This document shows positions 23,090-34,813 of a DNA stretch of 64,000 nt, in pieces. This stretch comes from Spinellus fusiger (taxonomy: Eukaryota; Mucoromycota; Mucoromycetes; Mucorales; Phycomycetaceae): assembly GCA_025094145.1 (NCBI GenBank), contig JALLLS010000103.1, positions 44,154 through 108,153 on the forward strand, read 5' to 3'. The number at the start of each line of letters is the position of its first letter. The first letter of the stretch is position 1. The translations under genes were made by a program, and so were the position numbers. The notes under the pieces were generated by a model. That model had not been told where the DNA came from and made no database searches. It was given only the letters and a program-made list of their open reading frames with translations.

Positions 23090-23547
23090 CAAACTATCTC
23101 TTATAATCTATGTTAGAGGCTAAATATTCAATACTAGAAGCCATAGTGGTGAATTCAAGATTTGTATAAAATATCAATATCTCCTTTGTTATATTCATTC
23201 TATCTGTTTTTCCTTTTCTTTTTTCAATTCTCTATAATATATAAGATTTCACTTTTCTTGTTAAAATATGGAATAATAAACAAGTGTTAATAATATAAAC
23301 AAGTGTTATCTATATCTATATCTATTAGTCTTTATGTATAATATCCCAGAAGAAGATTGTGGTATATGTATGTAAATATGTAAATATGTATGTATGTAAA
23401 TATGTATGTATGTAAATATGTATGTATGTAAATATGTATGTATAACTATGTATGTCTGTAGCTATCCAATAGGGATAGTACCAAGAATAATAATACAACA
23501 CTGCTACTGCTACTGCTACTGCTACTACTCTTCTATGGCTAGTCCTG
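23090..23547. repeat. Convergent 3' spacer with microsatellites
   Basis: 3' flank of both the OPT and LRRC42-like genes. It holds TATGTATGTAAA units at 23365-23460 and a CTACTG repeat at 23500-23528. Confidence 0.7.
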
Positions 23548-24609
23548 TCATGGTACAGGTAGAAAACTCAATTCTTGCTGTAAGAAACTTAACATCTCAG
23601 AAGAACTCCGTGATGTTCTGGTCTTTAGATGATTTTGTGTTGCATCCAAGGACACTTCTTTTGTTGTCTTTTCTTTTACTTCCTTTGTCTCATCTACATT
23701 GGTACATTTAATAAACATCAGCTGCATTGCATTATCATAGCCTGCCATTCCATTGTGCTTATGAAAATGATTCGTTCGAATACGCAGTGGTTCTTTTCGA
23801 TCAAAATCTCGTGAAATATAGGCAGTCAGTAAAGAGTTGCGTTGTATTTTACTACGGAAATACATTTTGGCTTGTGATTCTGTTAATGAGTTGGCCTCCC
23901 ATAAACTACTCTCCCACTCAATCAATGCAGAACAATGGAGAGGATAGGCTGCTCTCTTAAAGGGGGAGATTGTGGGTTGGCATAACAGCGGCTTGAAATC
24001 AAAACGAGAAAGATAAGTCAAGGAAACATCTGTGACACTTGTAAATGACAGGTCTATTCCCTTGAGTCTCTTGAGATGGTGCAAGTACAGTAGTGTTTTG
24101 TCAGTCACAGTAGTATTACAAGCAAGGCTCAGTATCTCAAGGTGTTCAATTCTTCTTGGATCAACATTTCCTCCTTTGACAGCCATACGACATAGATGTG
24201 CCACTCCTTCATCACCTACCAGAGTATTACCGAGATCCAAAACAACAAGATTAGTGAATCCATTCAAAAGAGTCATATCGTGGTCATTGACATTGGTGCC
24301 TGATAAGTTGAGTCGACATACAAAAGAAGGAAACAGAGTGGCAATATATCGAAGCACATTTCTTTGTTCGTGGACAAAAGACGCAGTAATAAGTTCAATA
24401 GTCCCATAGTGAGAGTCTTTTCGAAGATCCTCTCCATGTGTTTCTCCAATCAACGTCAGTATACTCGGGTGAATGTATTCTCCCTTGCTGAATATCCTCT
24501 TTAATAGGTCAGCAATATATGGTTCGTAGGCAATGCCCTCAAGGTCAACAATAGAATGAGAGTGCTGTGTCAGATACATAATGCAGAGTGTATAGAGAGA
24601 AGACACCAT
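23548..24609 (-). CDS. LRRC42: LRRC42-like leucine-rich repeat protein
   Basis: One exon, 353 aa. N-terminal lead SIVDLEGIAYEPYIADLL resembles the opening of LRRC42. Four degenerate LRRs follow at about 95-205: FVCRLNLSGTNVNDHDM, NLVVLDLGNTLVGDEGV, HLEILSLACNTTVTDKTL and RLKGIDLSFTSVTDVSL. After the LRRs comes a WESSLWEANSLTESQAKMYF segment matching the LRRC42 post-repeat block that ends in Y/F-x-x-K. The tail is Ser/Thr/Lys-rich. Function of the family is poorly known (nuclear in animals). Start is the first ATG, just 3' of a GTT/ACA repeat. Confidence 0.65.
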   Translation of the reverse strand: MVSSLYTLCIMYLTQHSHSIVDLEGIAYEPYIADLLKRIFSKGEYIHPSILTLIGETHGEDLRKDSHYGTIELITASFVHEQRNVLRYIATLFPSFVCRLNLSGTNVNDHDMTLLNGFTNLVVLDLGNTLVGDEGVAHLCRMAVKGGNVDPRRIEHLEILSLACNTTVTDKTLLYLHHLKRLKGIDLSFTSVTDVSLTYLSRFDFKPLLCQPTISPFKRAAYPLHCSALIEWESSLWEANSLTESQAKMYFRSKIQRNSLLTAYISRDFDRKEPLRIRTNHFHKHNGMAGYDNAMQLMFIKCTNVDETKEVKEKTTKEVSLDATQNHLKTRTSRSSSEMLSFLQQELSFLPVP

Positions 24610-24612
24610 AAC

Positions 24613-24660
24613 ACAACAACAACAACAACAACAACAACAAAAGAGAGAGAGAGAGAAGAA
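24613..24660. repeat. ACA/GA microsatellite
   Basis: Nine or so ACA units followed by GA and AAG runs, directly 5' of the LRRC42-like start codon. Confidence 0.9.
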
Positions 24661-24749
24661 GAAGAAAAAAGACTAACAAAATAAAGAGCGTCTTTACAGG
24701 AGTGACGTGTGCTATTTATTAATAGAGCGTTTCATAGTGGTATAATTTT

Positions 24750-27256
24750 ACACACCAGGAGGTCTTTAGGATACAAAAGAAAATAGTCAAACTACAATTG
24801 TTTAAAAATGACCGATTTGAGGAGGGAAAATAAATTAAGATGTATTCATGTTAGTTTTTAAACAAATATCATTATAATTTACCTGTAGATATCTGAATCC
24901 CAAAGGAAACCACTTTCGATGTGGCGATATAGTAAAATATGAATACGAATATGAATTCTTTTCTACAGAATGGAACTAGTCTGTAGTGACCCTTTAATCC
25001 CTCTTCTGCAATTGTATAGATATTCTTTGATGCACTCGTATCCTTGCTCTAAACAATTCCATAACTTTAGCAAGCGTGGATACTGTTGAAATTCACTAAT
25101 ACCTCGGTGAGGTTATTTGTCTTATAAGTGTGGCAGATCTTGAGAACAAAACTAAATTTCACAAGTCAATTGCTTAATCATAACTACCAAAGTAATGCAG
25201 ACTACAACAACATTCTAGAAAGAAAAGAATTTCTTAAAGAACAGTTGCCTAGTTACCCGTTGTGCTCAAATTGTGTGTTGTGTTCCTGTTCATGTACCCT
25301 CTTTGATTTCCCTAGACCAGCCTTTGTACTAATACTCTATTTCTTTGTCCCTGCTAGAGACCAAACTACTACAGATTCATCTCTCTAGTGGTCTTGTTGA
25401 TAACCACAGTGCACCTTTATTGCAGAATAAAAGATATATTTTACAAAGTTACATAGTATAGATTTTGAGGCTACTTACATACATATCTCTTTAAGCTATA
25501 AGGATCACAGTTATACGATAATAACATCTCAGTGAATTCAGAGATGGATTTCCTCCTCTTGTTCTATGTATGTTTTAAGGGAAGAGAGAAACCTTATTTA
25601 CAATAAAATCACTTTATGGAATTCTATGGACTTGAAATACAGGACCAAGATTATACACACTATAGAGCAGAACAGTTACCCTTCCCAGTCTGCTTGGATG
25701 TTCTATGAAAGCCATAGCTATTAATTGAGAATAGCAAAATAATCAAATTCATAGTAAAAGAAATGCCAAACTAATATAAAAAGTGTAATTGTCTACATTC
25801 TTAATAAAATAGACTTTGATCTGAGCAGATTCCTAGAGTATAAACAAGATAGGCTTTAAGGACTTGAGCAACTGGCTATTTCTTGTTCTCGACTTGTTTT
25901 CTTTCTGTATTCCCATAGGGTGCCATAATTATTACAACCATTAGTTTTCTTTCTGTTACTCCATACCCTTCTCTTTTCTGTCAATTTCTGTGTGAGTAGC
26001 CAGCCTAACGAGGTCCTGTGTGTCTCTTGTCACATAGCAACAGAATATTTTTGGGATATAAAGGGAAATACATGAACAATAAAGGCATAATATTTCTTTG
26101 GTTGGCTAATGTGTTTGAAAAGAACCTTCTCACTGTCTGTCTGTCTTAGCATTGACTATGGACTGTGTAATTAAACACTATAAAGTTGGATAAAAGGAAG
26201 TAGACCTGACATTACAACTCAATCACTGTATCTATTGTTTAACATAATGTGCTATCCATAAGCCTACAGTATAACACTCAAGTACTCGTCAAGATGAGCA
26301 TAACTGAGCAAGGTAATATACTATTATTAACAAAGAGAAACAATAGAAGGAGATGATAGACACTACCAAGGACTATTCTAGTGATAAAAAGGTAAGCAGT
26401 GTCTTCACCTGGGCTTGAGCTCATTGTATTCCACAAGACATTGTAATGACTCTTCTAATAGATTATATATGGATTAATATTCTTATGACAAGTATGAAGT
26501 ACAAGGTAAGCATACTATCTCTCTTGATTGAATTATTACTAATACACTCTTCTGTTATTAGATAAGTAAAGACTCTTTCTCAAGTCAGTCCAAGGTGGTC
26601 TTCTTCCTTCTATACTGTCTAAGGTGTCTAGGCTGTCTAGGGTATACTACTGAGCATAGTTATCTATCTTCCAAGGATAAAGCACAAGGCTTTTAGGGTG
26701 TATATTCTGTTGCTATGAAAGAATACACCTAGAACAGCAGTGGCTATAGTAATAGTATGTTATTAGCTACAGTATTATTAGCTATATTATTACAATAAAC
26801 AATTTTGTTCATAAACAATATTATTTATTGTCGTGAAGACATTTTTCATATTTGGATGGATCACTTCTTTTGGTAATTAGAACTCAATTATTACCAAACT
26901 AAGAAGGAGACTCTATCGAATATCAAAGGATGTCGATAGTTCATAGCATTTCGATAGTTAACCCCTGAATCTATACCATTAGAAAAAGTATAAAAGACGT
27001 AGTAATCCCATTTAATAAACAACAGAGTTTAACCACACGTTCTACTGTTCCGTATACCTTTGGCCTAAAAACCCAAAGACGACGATTGATAATATAATTT
27101 GATATCGATGTATTCCACAAAAAGAAATAGAAATTTAGATACTTGCAAACCTTTGATTTTAAATATAGTTCCATAAAAGGGCAAAATGTTTTATTACGTA
27201 ACAGGTAATACTGTATACCTTTAAAGACCCGAAAAATCTCCTGGTGTGTAGAGAGG
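24750..27256 (+). repeat. Dispersed repeat, copy M (long, interrupted)
   Basis: 24750-25895 is nearly identical to 32431-33570; differences seen are scattered single bases. After a 180-bp segment absent from the other copy (about 25905-26090), homology resumes at TTTGGTTGGCTAATGTGTTTG and continues to about 26830, then again from about 27140 to the common right end AAATCTCCTGGTGTGTA at 27256. The 86-codon frame at 25128-25388 exists in both long copies. No transposase, RT or integrase is recognisable, so this looks like a non-autonomous element. Confidence 0.85.
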
Positions 27257-27538
27257 GAGAGAGGTGAAAAGAAACAATCAAAACAGCAACGGACTGGTCT
27301 CTGTTTGTTATGGTGTGTGACTTGTTTAAGTAGGCGGCAGTTGAAACAGACCTCTTCTGCCGACACCATGAACAAGAGGGAAAAGGCAAGACAAGGTCTG
27401 CCACCTGCCTCGCCTTCCTTTTTTCCCCAAGGTAAATGGCAGTCCAGTGATATTTACGATGGATGAATACACCTGTGGATGGATGAACAGCAGAAAACAC
27501 AGCCTCAGAAACTCATCTCTCATGTAGAGTCTATCCTC

Positions 27539-28053
27539 ATGGAAGCTGTTCAAACCTTTGGCCGTAAGGTAATCATCCTAGAGGAAAAAGAGAAAGAAGT
27601 CCATGCCAAATTCTCATTCGCAACCAACACCCTCCTCTCTTTCATACACCTCAACAACAGAAAACTGCTACTGCTGTTGCTCACTGCAAGCGCGGACGTG
27701 GTCTCATTAGAGTCAACGGTTCTCCTCTCGCTCTTCTCGAACCTGAAATTCTTAAGTTCAAGGTTTATGAAGTGATCCTCCTGTTGGGTGAGGAACGTTT
27801 CTCCAACGTGGACATCCGTATTCGCGTCAACGGTGGTGGTCACACTTCTCAGGTCTACGCTATCCGTCAGGCCCTTGCCAAGGCCATTGTTGCCTTTTAC
27901 CAAAAGTACGTTGATGAAGCCTCCAAGAAAGAGATCAAAGACATTCTCATCCAGTACGACCGTACTCTTCTCGTTGCTGATCCCCGTCGTTGCGAGGCCA
28001 AGAAGTTCGGTGGTCCAGGTGCTCGTGCTCGTTTCCAAAAGTCTTACCGTTAA
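27539..28053 (+). CDS. RPS16: Cytosolic 40S ribosomal protein uS9 (S16)
   Basis: Exons 27539-27568 and 27661-28053, 140 aa. The exons read [10 protein letters not shown] then [16 protein letters not shown], with [53 protein letters not shown] and the invariant C-terminus [17 protein letters not shown]. Length and ends match the family (yeast 143 aa). I chose the ATG at 27539 because the in-frame ATG at 27479 would add 20 residues not found in the family. Codon choice is C-ending biased, as expected of a highly expressed gene. It lies 283 bp from the end of repeat copy M. Confidence 0.97.
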
Positions 28054-28516
28054 AGCAGTCACTGTTGCTGGTGTTGGCATGTTTATTATGTTGGTTTCTA
28101 CTAATAAAAATGTAAAAAAAAACACACAAACACACACACTACACTACACACTGCCCTAGTACATAAAAGTGAATATAGGAATAGAAGTGTGTGTGGGTGC
28201 CAATAAGGATATCATGCTTCTCCTGCACGTGGGGTAGAGCACCATGGCAACTCAAGAATCGTCGGACATTGGAAGGTGTCACTTGTTATGCCACCCAAAC
28301 AGGTGAAAGGGAGACAAGATTTTCGTCCAAGATCCAGTCACCTTTTGAATCTCCGAAATGATTACGTCAACCGACTCTTTTTTGGCTTCTGTTTATCTTC
28401 ACTGGTTTGACAACCTTCTCGACACCCCATCTACCTACACAATCACTTTATTCTTTTCAACCTCTCTCTCTTTTTGATTTTGATCATCTTTTTATTATAT
28501 AGAATTATTTGCTATC
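28054..28516. other. Spacer between uS9 and 14-3-3
   Basis: Contains the uS9 3' end (AATAAA near 28103), an AC run (28123-28150), and the 14-3-3 upstream region with pyrimidine tracts (28455-28485). No gene is seen. Confidence 0.5.
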
Positions 28517-29688
28517 ATGTCTACTGTAAGTGGAGTAGGAGTGAGAGTGGCTTTTTTTTTTCTTTCTATTTTGGGGAGGAGTGTATAGGATAGAAAACAG
28601 AGCTGCCTGTCAACTGCATCCAGAGTGGGGAGGTGCTGATCCACCTACCCTCCAGCATCATCTTGTACTGACATTGTGGATAGGAACGTGAAAACAATGT
28701 CTACATGGCCAAGCTTGCTGAACAAGCCGAGCGTTATGACGGTAAGGTGTAGAATAGCACTTTTCTCTGTCTCTCTAAACAAGTCCCTTTATTATTATGC
28801 TGATAGAAATGGTCCAATACACCAAGGATGTCTCAAAGGTAAATAACAATTGTTTATTTTCTCGTGTTTTGAGACTGTCATTTGTTATCATAAATTGACG
28901 GTGGATATTAGATGGGTGTTGAGTTGACAGTAGAAGAGCGTAACCTCCTGTCAGTGGCCTACAAGAATGTCATTGGAGCCCGTCGTGCTTCCTGGAGAAT
29001 TGTCTCCTCCATTGAACAAAAGGAAGAAAGCAAAGGCAACAGTGCTCAGGTAGAAAAGATCAAGGCCTACCGCCAAAAGGTGGAGGCTGAGCTCCAGGAT
29101 GTTTGCAATGATATTCTTAATGTTCTGACGGATAACCTTGTGCCCAATGCTCAAGGAGGTGAGTCCAGGGTGTTTTACTACAAGATGTAAGTTGGGTGGC
29201 ACAAGTGCTGTTCTTTTGCTGATATTTGTGTGTGTAGGAAGGGTGACTATCACCGCTACCTTGCTGAATTCTTGACGGGTGAGGCTCGCAAGGATTCCGC
29301 TACTCAGGCACACGAGGCCTATAAGAGTGCTACGGATGTTGCTCAGACTGAGTTAGCACCCACCCACCCCATTCGTCTCGGTCTGGCCTTGAACTTCTCT
29401 GTGTTCTACTATGAGATTCTCAACTCTCCTGACCGTGCCTGTCACTTGGCAAAACAGGCCTTTGATGATGCCATTGCCGAACTTGATACTCTCTCTGAAG
29501 AGTCTTACAAGGACTCCACCTTGATCATGCAACTGTTGAGAGACAACCTGACACTGTGGACATCTGATTTGCAGGAGGGTGAGTGGCTGTAGAATAAGAA
29601 TGAATAGATAGGACTAATGTGAATTGGGATGTTAGATGTTGACAAGGCTGAAGACATCAAGGCCGAGGATGCTGAAGAGTCCAAATAA
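28517..29688 (+). CDS. 14-3-3 protein
   Basis: Six exons in phase: 28517-28525, 28684-28741, 28807-28838, 28912-29186, 29238-29578 and 29636-29688 (255 aa). Landmarks: [34 protein letters not shown] (phosphopeptide-binding K and R), [19 protein letters not shown], and the family signature around [18 protein letters not shown]. The tail is acidic and short. 14-3-3 dimers bind phosphoserine/threonine motifs and regulate many signalling proteins. The second intron is only 65 bp. The first exon encodes just three residues. Confidence 0.97.
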
Positions 29689-31023
29689 GACATCCTCCCT
29701 CCAGTGAATTGCACTATTTTCTTAGGGTTCTTAGTCATTGAATAATTTGATTTTTGTTTCTACGCCAAGTTCTCTTTTAATCCTGTAGAAATAACAAATG
29801 AACACACCACCCAATAATGAAGTCTTTAAAAGAAGAAATGAAAAAAAAGGAAACAAGGAAGAAAGAGAAAGATACGTTTTCTTCCTATGTTTGTTTTTGT
29901 CTTTGAACTCAAGACTCAATAGCAGTCTTCTTGGTAAAATAGTATAGCAAGTAAAGGCATCTGTGGGAGTGGCAATAAAAAGACAGCCATAAAGAGTCAC
30001 GTCCCTCTTTTTATTTCTTGTTCCGGTCTGAACCAAATGCCTTAGTTTTGAGCATGAAGAATTGGTATTTTACTCTAAAAAGAATCGCTATTTTGAGAGG
30101 AATCACCTCATGCGACTTTATTTCTACTTTTAGTGTAATGTGTCTGATAAAGGTAAAATGGAGATGGAGATGAATCCTGCTAAAGTGCAATCTCAGCTAA
30201 ATAGCACTTGCCTATTTATATAAAAGAAAGGGGAGGATAACTACAGATAAGTGGCGTGGGTGAGGAGGCGTTGTGTTGTAGCATCTTGGGTATTTGTTTA
30301 TCTTTCTTTGAGTCTCCAATTCAGTAGAAAAGAGTCCTAGTGACTGCTTCCCAAGTCAGAGATAGGATGATCTGTTGAACAGAGTCTTCCCCACTGTGAT
30401 CTATGGAAGATACTGCGTTGGATACAAGAAAAGGACAAGGAAGGCAGGTAGATAAGCGAATGCATCTAATGAGATGAGGGAAATAAGATACAGTAAGAAT
30501 AACCCGCACGGACAATCACCCGTTCCTGTGTCTTAACAATGTGTTTTCTACCACATCTTTCTCTACCACTTATTTTAGTCTCCTTGCTGATTGTGAAATG
30601 AGTGAGGGATAAACGTCCATCTTTTGCTACTTCACCTCCCGTTCTTTACCATCTCACTTGTTTTGTTGTCATGGAGTGTCTAAATAAGTAAATCCTCATC
30701 GCCATGGCTACTGTAACCTTGTGGATCTTGCCCTACTAGACTATAAATAGTAGATCCAACATTTCTCCTCCACTCATCTTTCACATCAACAAGGCTGAAC
30801 TCCAATATTAGAGGCATTAAAAATGATAAACCAAACAAGTGAATCCAGTGGTCATGGTTACTCATCCCAACCATTTTAAGGCAAGGCTATAATTTGACTT
30901 GTGTCGCCTGTTCTATATTTCAATATATTATATATCATTTCATTTTATTTTGCCTTATTTCTTACTCTCTTTTTCTTATTTTTCTTCTGTTTTTCTTCTT
31001 ACTTTTGAAATATTCATTAAAGA
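29689..31023. other. Gene-free spacer (1.3 kb)
   Basis: Minus ORFs at 30874-30680 and 30515-30321 (64 codons each) have no recognisable domain and no matching splice partners. AT-rich with T-tracts just upstream of 31024. I see no supportable gene. Confidence 0.5.
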
Positions 31024-31612
31024 ATGGTTTCCTACGTATTTATCCTTAGCCTTCTTTTGGCAGTACTTGTACAGATCACCCATGCCAGTGTCTTTTCACA
31101 ATTGCAATTCATCAAGATTGAATCTCCTTACGCAGGACAAGACATCAAGGCAGGTCAGCCTCTTGTGATTAAATATGTGATGCAGCCTCTTGTCTTTGGT
31201 AAGGATCTCTTTCTTTTTTTCCCTAAATTGTGCTGTCAATCTTGTTATTTACATTGAAGAGTAGAGGGTACTTCCATGGGAAAGGCATTGAGTCTTGACA
31301 TCAACTTTCATGCCAGAACTGGAAACCAGAAGACACAACAATTGGGTATAATCCACAAGTCTTGGTAAGAATTGAAAGAAAGAAAGAAAAAAGAGAGAGA
31401 TAGGGAGTTTGTAGAGAGACTAACACAGTGGTGTCTTTCTTTCTAGCCCTGTTGCAGCCCAGGATGACAAGTATGTCACTTACACCAAACAATGGGTTGT
31501 TCCTGTTGGCACAGCACCCGGATCTTATGCAGTTGACTTTAATGAGTTGGTGCAGTTCCGTCGTAGTCAAGTCACTGCTACTGAGACTGTGAATGTGAAT
31601 GTTGTGGACTAG
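31024..31612 (+). CDS. Small secreted protein with Ig-like (KNH/Kre9-type) N-terminus
   Basis: Exons 31024-31198, 31265-31364 and 31447-31612, in phase, 146 aa. Residues 1-22 form a signal peptide (hydrophobic LLLAVLVQI, then a small-residue cleavage region THASV). The next part reads IESPYAGQDIKAGQPLVIKY, the I-x-x-P-x-x-G-x-x-x-x-A-G-x-x-L-x-I-x-[WY] pattern of the fungal Kre9/KNH N-terminal Ig-like domain. The mature protein is beta-rich and ends in VNVNVVD. No GPI signal is evident. Role is unknown; cell-wall association is an inference from the family. Confidence 0.7.
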
Positions 31613-32430
31613 ATGTTGTTTATTTTATTCTCTTTGTATTCTTTATTCTTTATTCTTTATATGAGAAAATAAAAAGATAAAAAAGAATATCAGCCTCCAT
31701 AATGAAGAATAAAAGTAAGTCTTTTTTCTTAAAAAAAAAAAAGATGCTGATCCAACATGTGCATGGGATACATCTTTAAAAGAGAAATCTTGTGTATAAG
31801 ACTGAGAAAGAACCTATATTAAGAAGTGTCTATTTTATTGACTTGTCTAAATGATTTATTTTACTCATTTCTATTTTTACAAAAGGATCTAAGAATAAAA
31901 CTGATTTTGTAATGAGACATGAGTTAATTATTGAGATGAAGAAGCATCCTATTGGTAAAGGTCAATAAATAGAAATGAAATACCAGTCTTTGAAAAAGAA
32001 TAATATAGATCATGCCATGGTTACTATGGTAATATAGTATTTTATGACATGGCATTTTGTGAAATGGCATTTGTACACTACGCATGTGTTTAATGTTCAT
32101 AGTAACAAATAAAATCCATCTATGCATTGATTTAGTCTGATTCTCTTGGTGGGTGTGACATTGGCAGTCATCCCGCCCCTTCCTCTTATTAGTGTTAATA
32201 TTAGTGTTAATATCATTATCATTATCATTGTTAGTACCACTATTGAAAAATGGAATAAAATGAGTCCCTACATTTCAAAGAAATCGTCAGTGTAGATGAA
32301 AATATCTTGAAACTACTCCATCACTCAATTTAAAAACCACAATTTATCTCTGAGAAATGTATATTTTATACTACATAATCATAATACACTTTTTATTCTT
32401 AGTTTTCTGAACATGAGTACGATTATGACT
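31613..32430. other. AT-rich spacer
   Basis: Holds the 3' end of the preceding gene, a 13-A run at 31731 and ATTATC repeats near 32212-32230. No gene is seen. Confidence 0.5.
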
Positions 32431-34327
32431 ACACACCAGGAGATCTTTAGGATACAAAAGAAAATAGTCAAACTACAATTGTTTAAAAATGACCGATTTG
32501 AGGAGGGAAAATAAATTAAGATGTATTCATGTTAGTTTTTAAACAAATATCATTATAATTTACCTGTAGATATCTGAATCCCAAAGGAAACCACTTTCGA
32601 TGTGGCGATATAGTAAAATATGAATACGAATATGAATTCTTTTCTACAGAATGGAACTAGTCTGTAGTGACCCTTTAATCCCTCTTCTGCAATTGTATAG
32701 ATATTCTTTGATGCACTCATATCCTTGCTCTAAACAATTCCATAACTTTAGCAAGCGTGGATACTGTTGAAATTCACTAATACCTCGGTGAGGTTATTTG
32801 TCTTATAAGTGTGGCAGATCTTGAGAACAAAACTAAATTTCACAAGTCAATTGCTTAATCATAACTACCAAAGTAATGCAGACTACAACAACATTCTAGA
32901 AAGAAAAGAATTTCTTAAAGAACAGTTGCCTAGTTACCCGTTGTGCTCAAATTGTGTGTTGTGTTCCTGTTCATGTACCCTCTTTGATTTCCCTAGACCA
33001 GCCTTTGTACTAATACTCTATTTCTTTGTCCCTGCTAGAGACCAAACTACTACAGATTCATCTCTCTAGTGGTCTTGTTGATAACCACAGTGCACCTTTA
33101 TTGCAGAATAAAAGATATATTTTACAAAGTTACATAGTATAGATTTTGAGGCTACTTACATACATATCTCTTTAAGCTATAAGGATCACAGTTATACGAT
33201 AATAACATCTCAGTGAATTCAGAGATGGATTTCCTCCTCTTGTTCTATGTATGTTTTAAGGGAAGAGAGAAACCTTATTTACAATAAAATCACTTTATGG
33301 AATTCTATGGACTTGAAATACAGGACCAAGATTATACACACTATAGAGCAGAACAGTTACCCTTCCCAGTCTGCTTGGATGTTCTATGAAAGCCATAACT
33401 ATTAATTGAGAATAGCAAAATAATCAAATTCATAGTAAAAGAAATGCCAAACTAATATAAAAAGTGTAATTGTCTACATTCTTAATAAAATAGACTTTGA
33501 TCTGAGCAGATTCCTAGAGTATAAACAAGATAGGCTTTAAGGACTTGAGCAACTGGCTGTTTCTTATTCTCAACTTGTTTTCTTTGGTTGGCTAATGTGT
33601 TTGAAAAGAACCTTTTCACTGTCTGTCTGTTTTAGCATTGACTATGGACTATGCAATTAAACACTATAAAGTTGGATAAAAGGAAGAAGTAGACCTGACA
33701 TTACAACTCAATCACTGTATCTATTGTTTAACATGTGCTATCCTTAAGCCTACAGTATAGCAATCAAGTACTCGTCAAGATGAGCATAACTGAGCAAGTT
33801 AATATACTATTATTAACAAAGAGAAACAATAGGTGATAGACACCACCAAAGACTATTCTGAAAGTAAAAAAGGTAAGCAGTGTCTTTATCTGGGCTTGAG
33901 CTCATTGTATTCTACAAGACACTCATTGTATTGTTATTAAGCAGAGGCTCTCAAGTCAGTCCCAAGTAGTCTTCTACAAGGTCAATACTGTCTAGGGTAT
34001 AATCTTGAGCATGGTTATCTATCTCCCAAATATAAAGCACTAGGCCTTTAGGGTATGGATTCTGTTGCTATGGGGGAATGCACTTGGGCAGTAGCTATAG
34101 TACATAATATAGTATTATCTATACTATTACAATAAACAATTTTATTCATAAACAATGTACTTTATAATACAATTTGATAGTGAGGTATACTACAAAAGGA
34201 AATAATTATTTGGATACTTGCAAACCTTTTGATTTTAAACACAGACACATAAAAGCAAGAAATTTTTAGACGTAAAAGGAAGAAGATATCCCCGCCTAAA
34301 AGCCAGAAAAATCTCCTGGTGTGTAAA
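32431..34327 (+). repeat. Dispersed repeat, copy R (long)
   Basis: Same orientation as copy M. It begins ACACACCAGGAG and is almost base-for-base equal to 24750-25895 through about 33570, then continues without the 180-bp segment of M, through ACTCGTCAAGATGAGC (33769) and CAATAAACAATTTT (34131), to the shared end AAATCTCCTGGTGTGTA. From 33764 rightward it is closer to copy L than M is at the GATAGTGAGGTATACTAC block. Confidence 0.9.
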
Positions 34328-34813
34328 GCTATTATTTTTATTTATTTATTAAAATAGCGAATTACACTGATATTTTTATGTTCTTTGCATAAAATAGAAC
34401 TTTATGTAGTTGGTACCAAATATTCTCTGTTTGTTGACCCCTAAAGGGCTTGTATTATTTATCAGTCACCTTTATAATGACCACTCGTATGGATTAACCC
34501 GTGTGCAGTATTACCTATTTCTAATCATTTTGCATCCTCCTCTTTCATATAGACTGATATTCACACCACTTGACTAGTATTCATTTTCTTATTTATTAGG
34601 AAAGAGTAAAAGAGTAAAAGAGTAAAAGAGTAAATCAGTGGAGAAATGGAAAATAAAAAATTACTTTTTTTTTTGCCCTGTTCTCAGCGTCACATGTTGA
34701 CATTAATTTTAAGTCTGAATTTATATTTTTACAGATTTTAAGTCATTCCTATCAAGTAAAATTCGCTATTGTAAGCTTCATTCATGACATTGGAATTGTC
34801 TTTTTGCAGGTGT
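34328..34813. promoter_or_regulatory. Upstream region of the ABCC-type gene
   Basis: AT-rich, with four GAGTAAAA units near 34602-34635. No other signal seen. Confidence 0.3.

Noticed and set aside
25128..25388. 86-codon ORF present in both long repeat copies as a gene
   Set aside because: Identity is explained by recent duplication of the whole 1.1-kb segment; no domain recognised.
27479..27538. Upstream in-frame ATG for uS9
   Set aside because: Would add 20 residues not found in the uS9 family; the ATG at 27539 gives the normal N-terminus.
27550..28137. 195-codon minus ORF opposite uS9
   Set aside because: Antisense shadow of a highly conserved ribosomal protein gene with biased codon use.
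30321..30874. Two 64-codon minus ORFs as a two-exon gene
   Set aside because: No matching donor and acceptor phase found and no recognisable domain.
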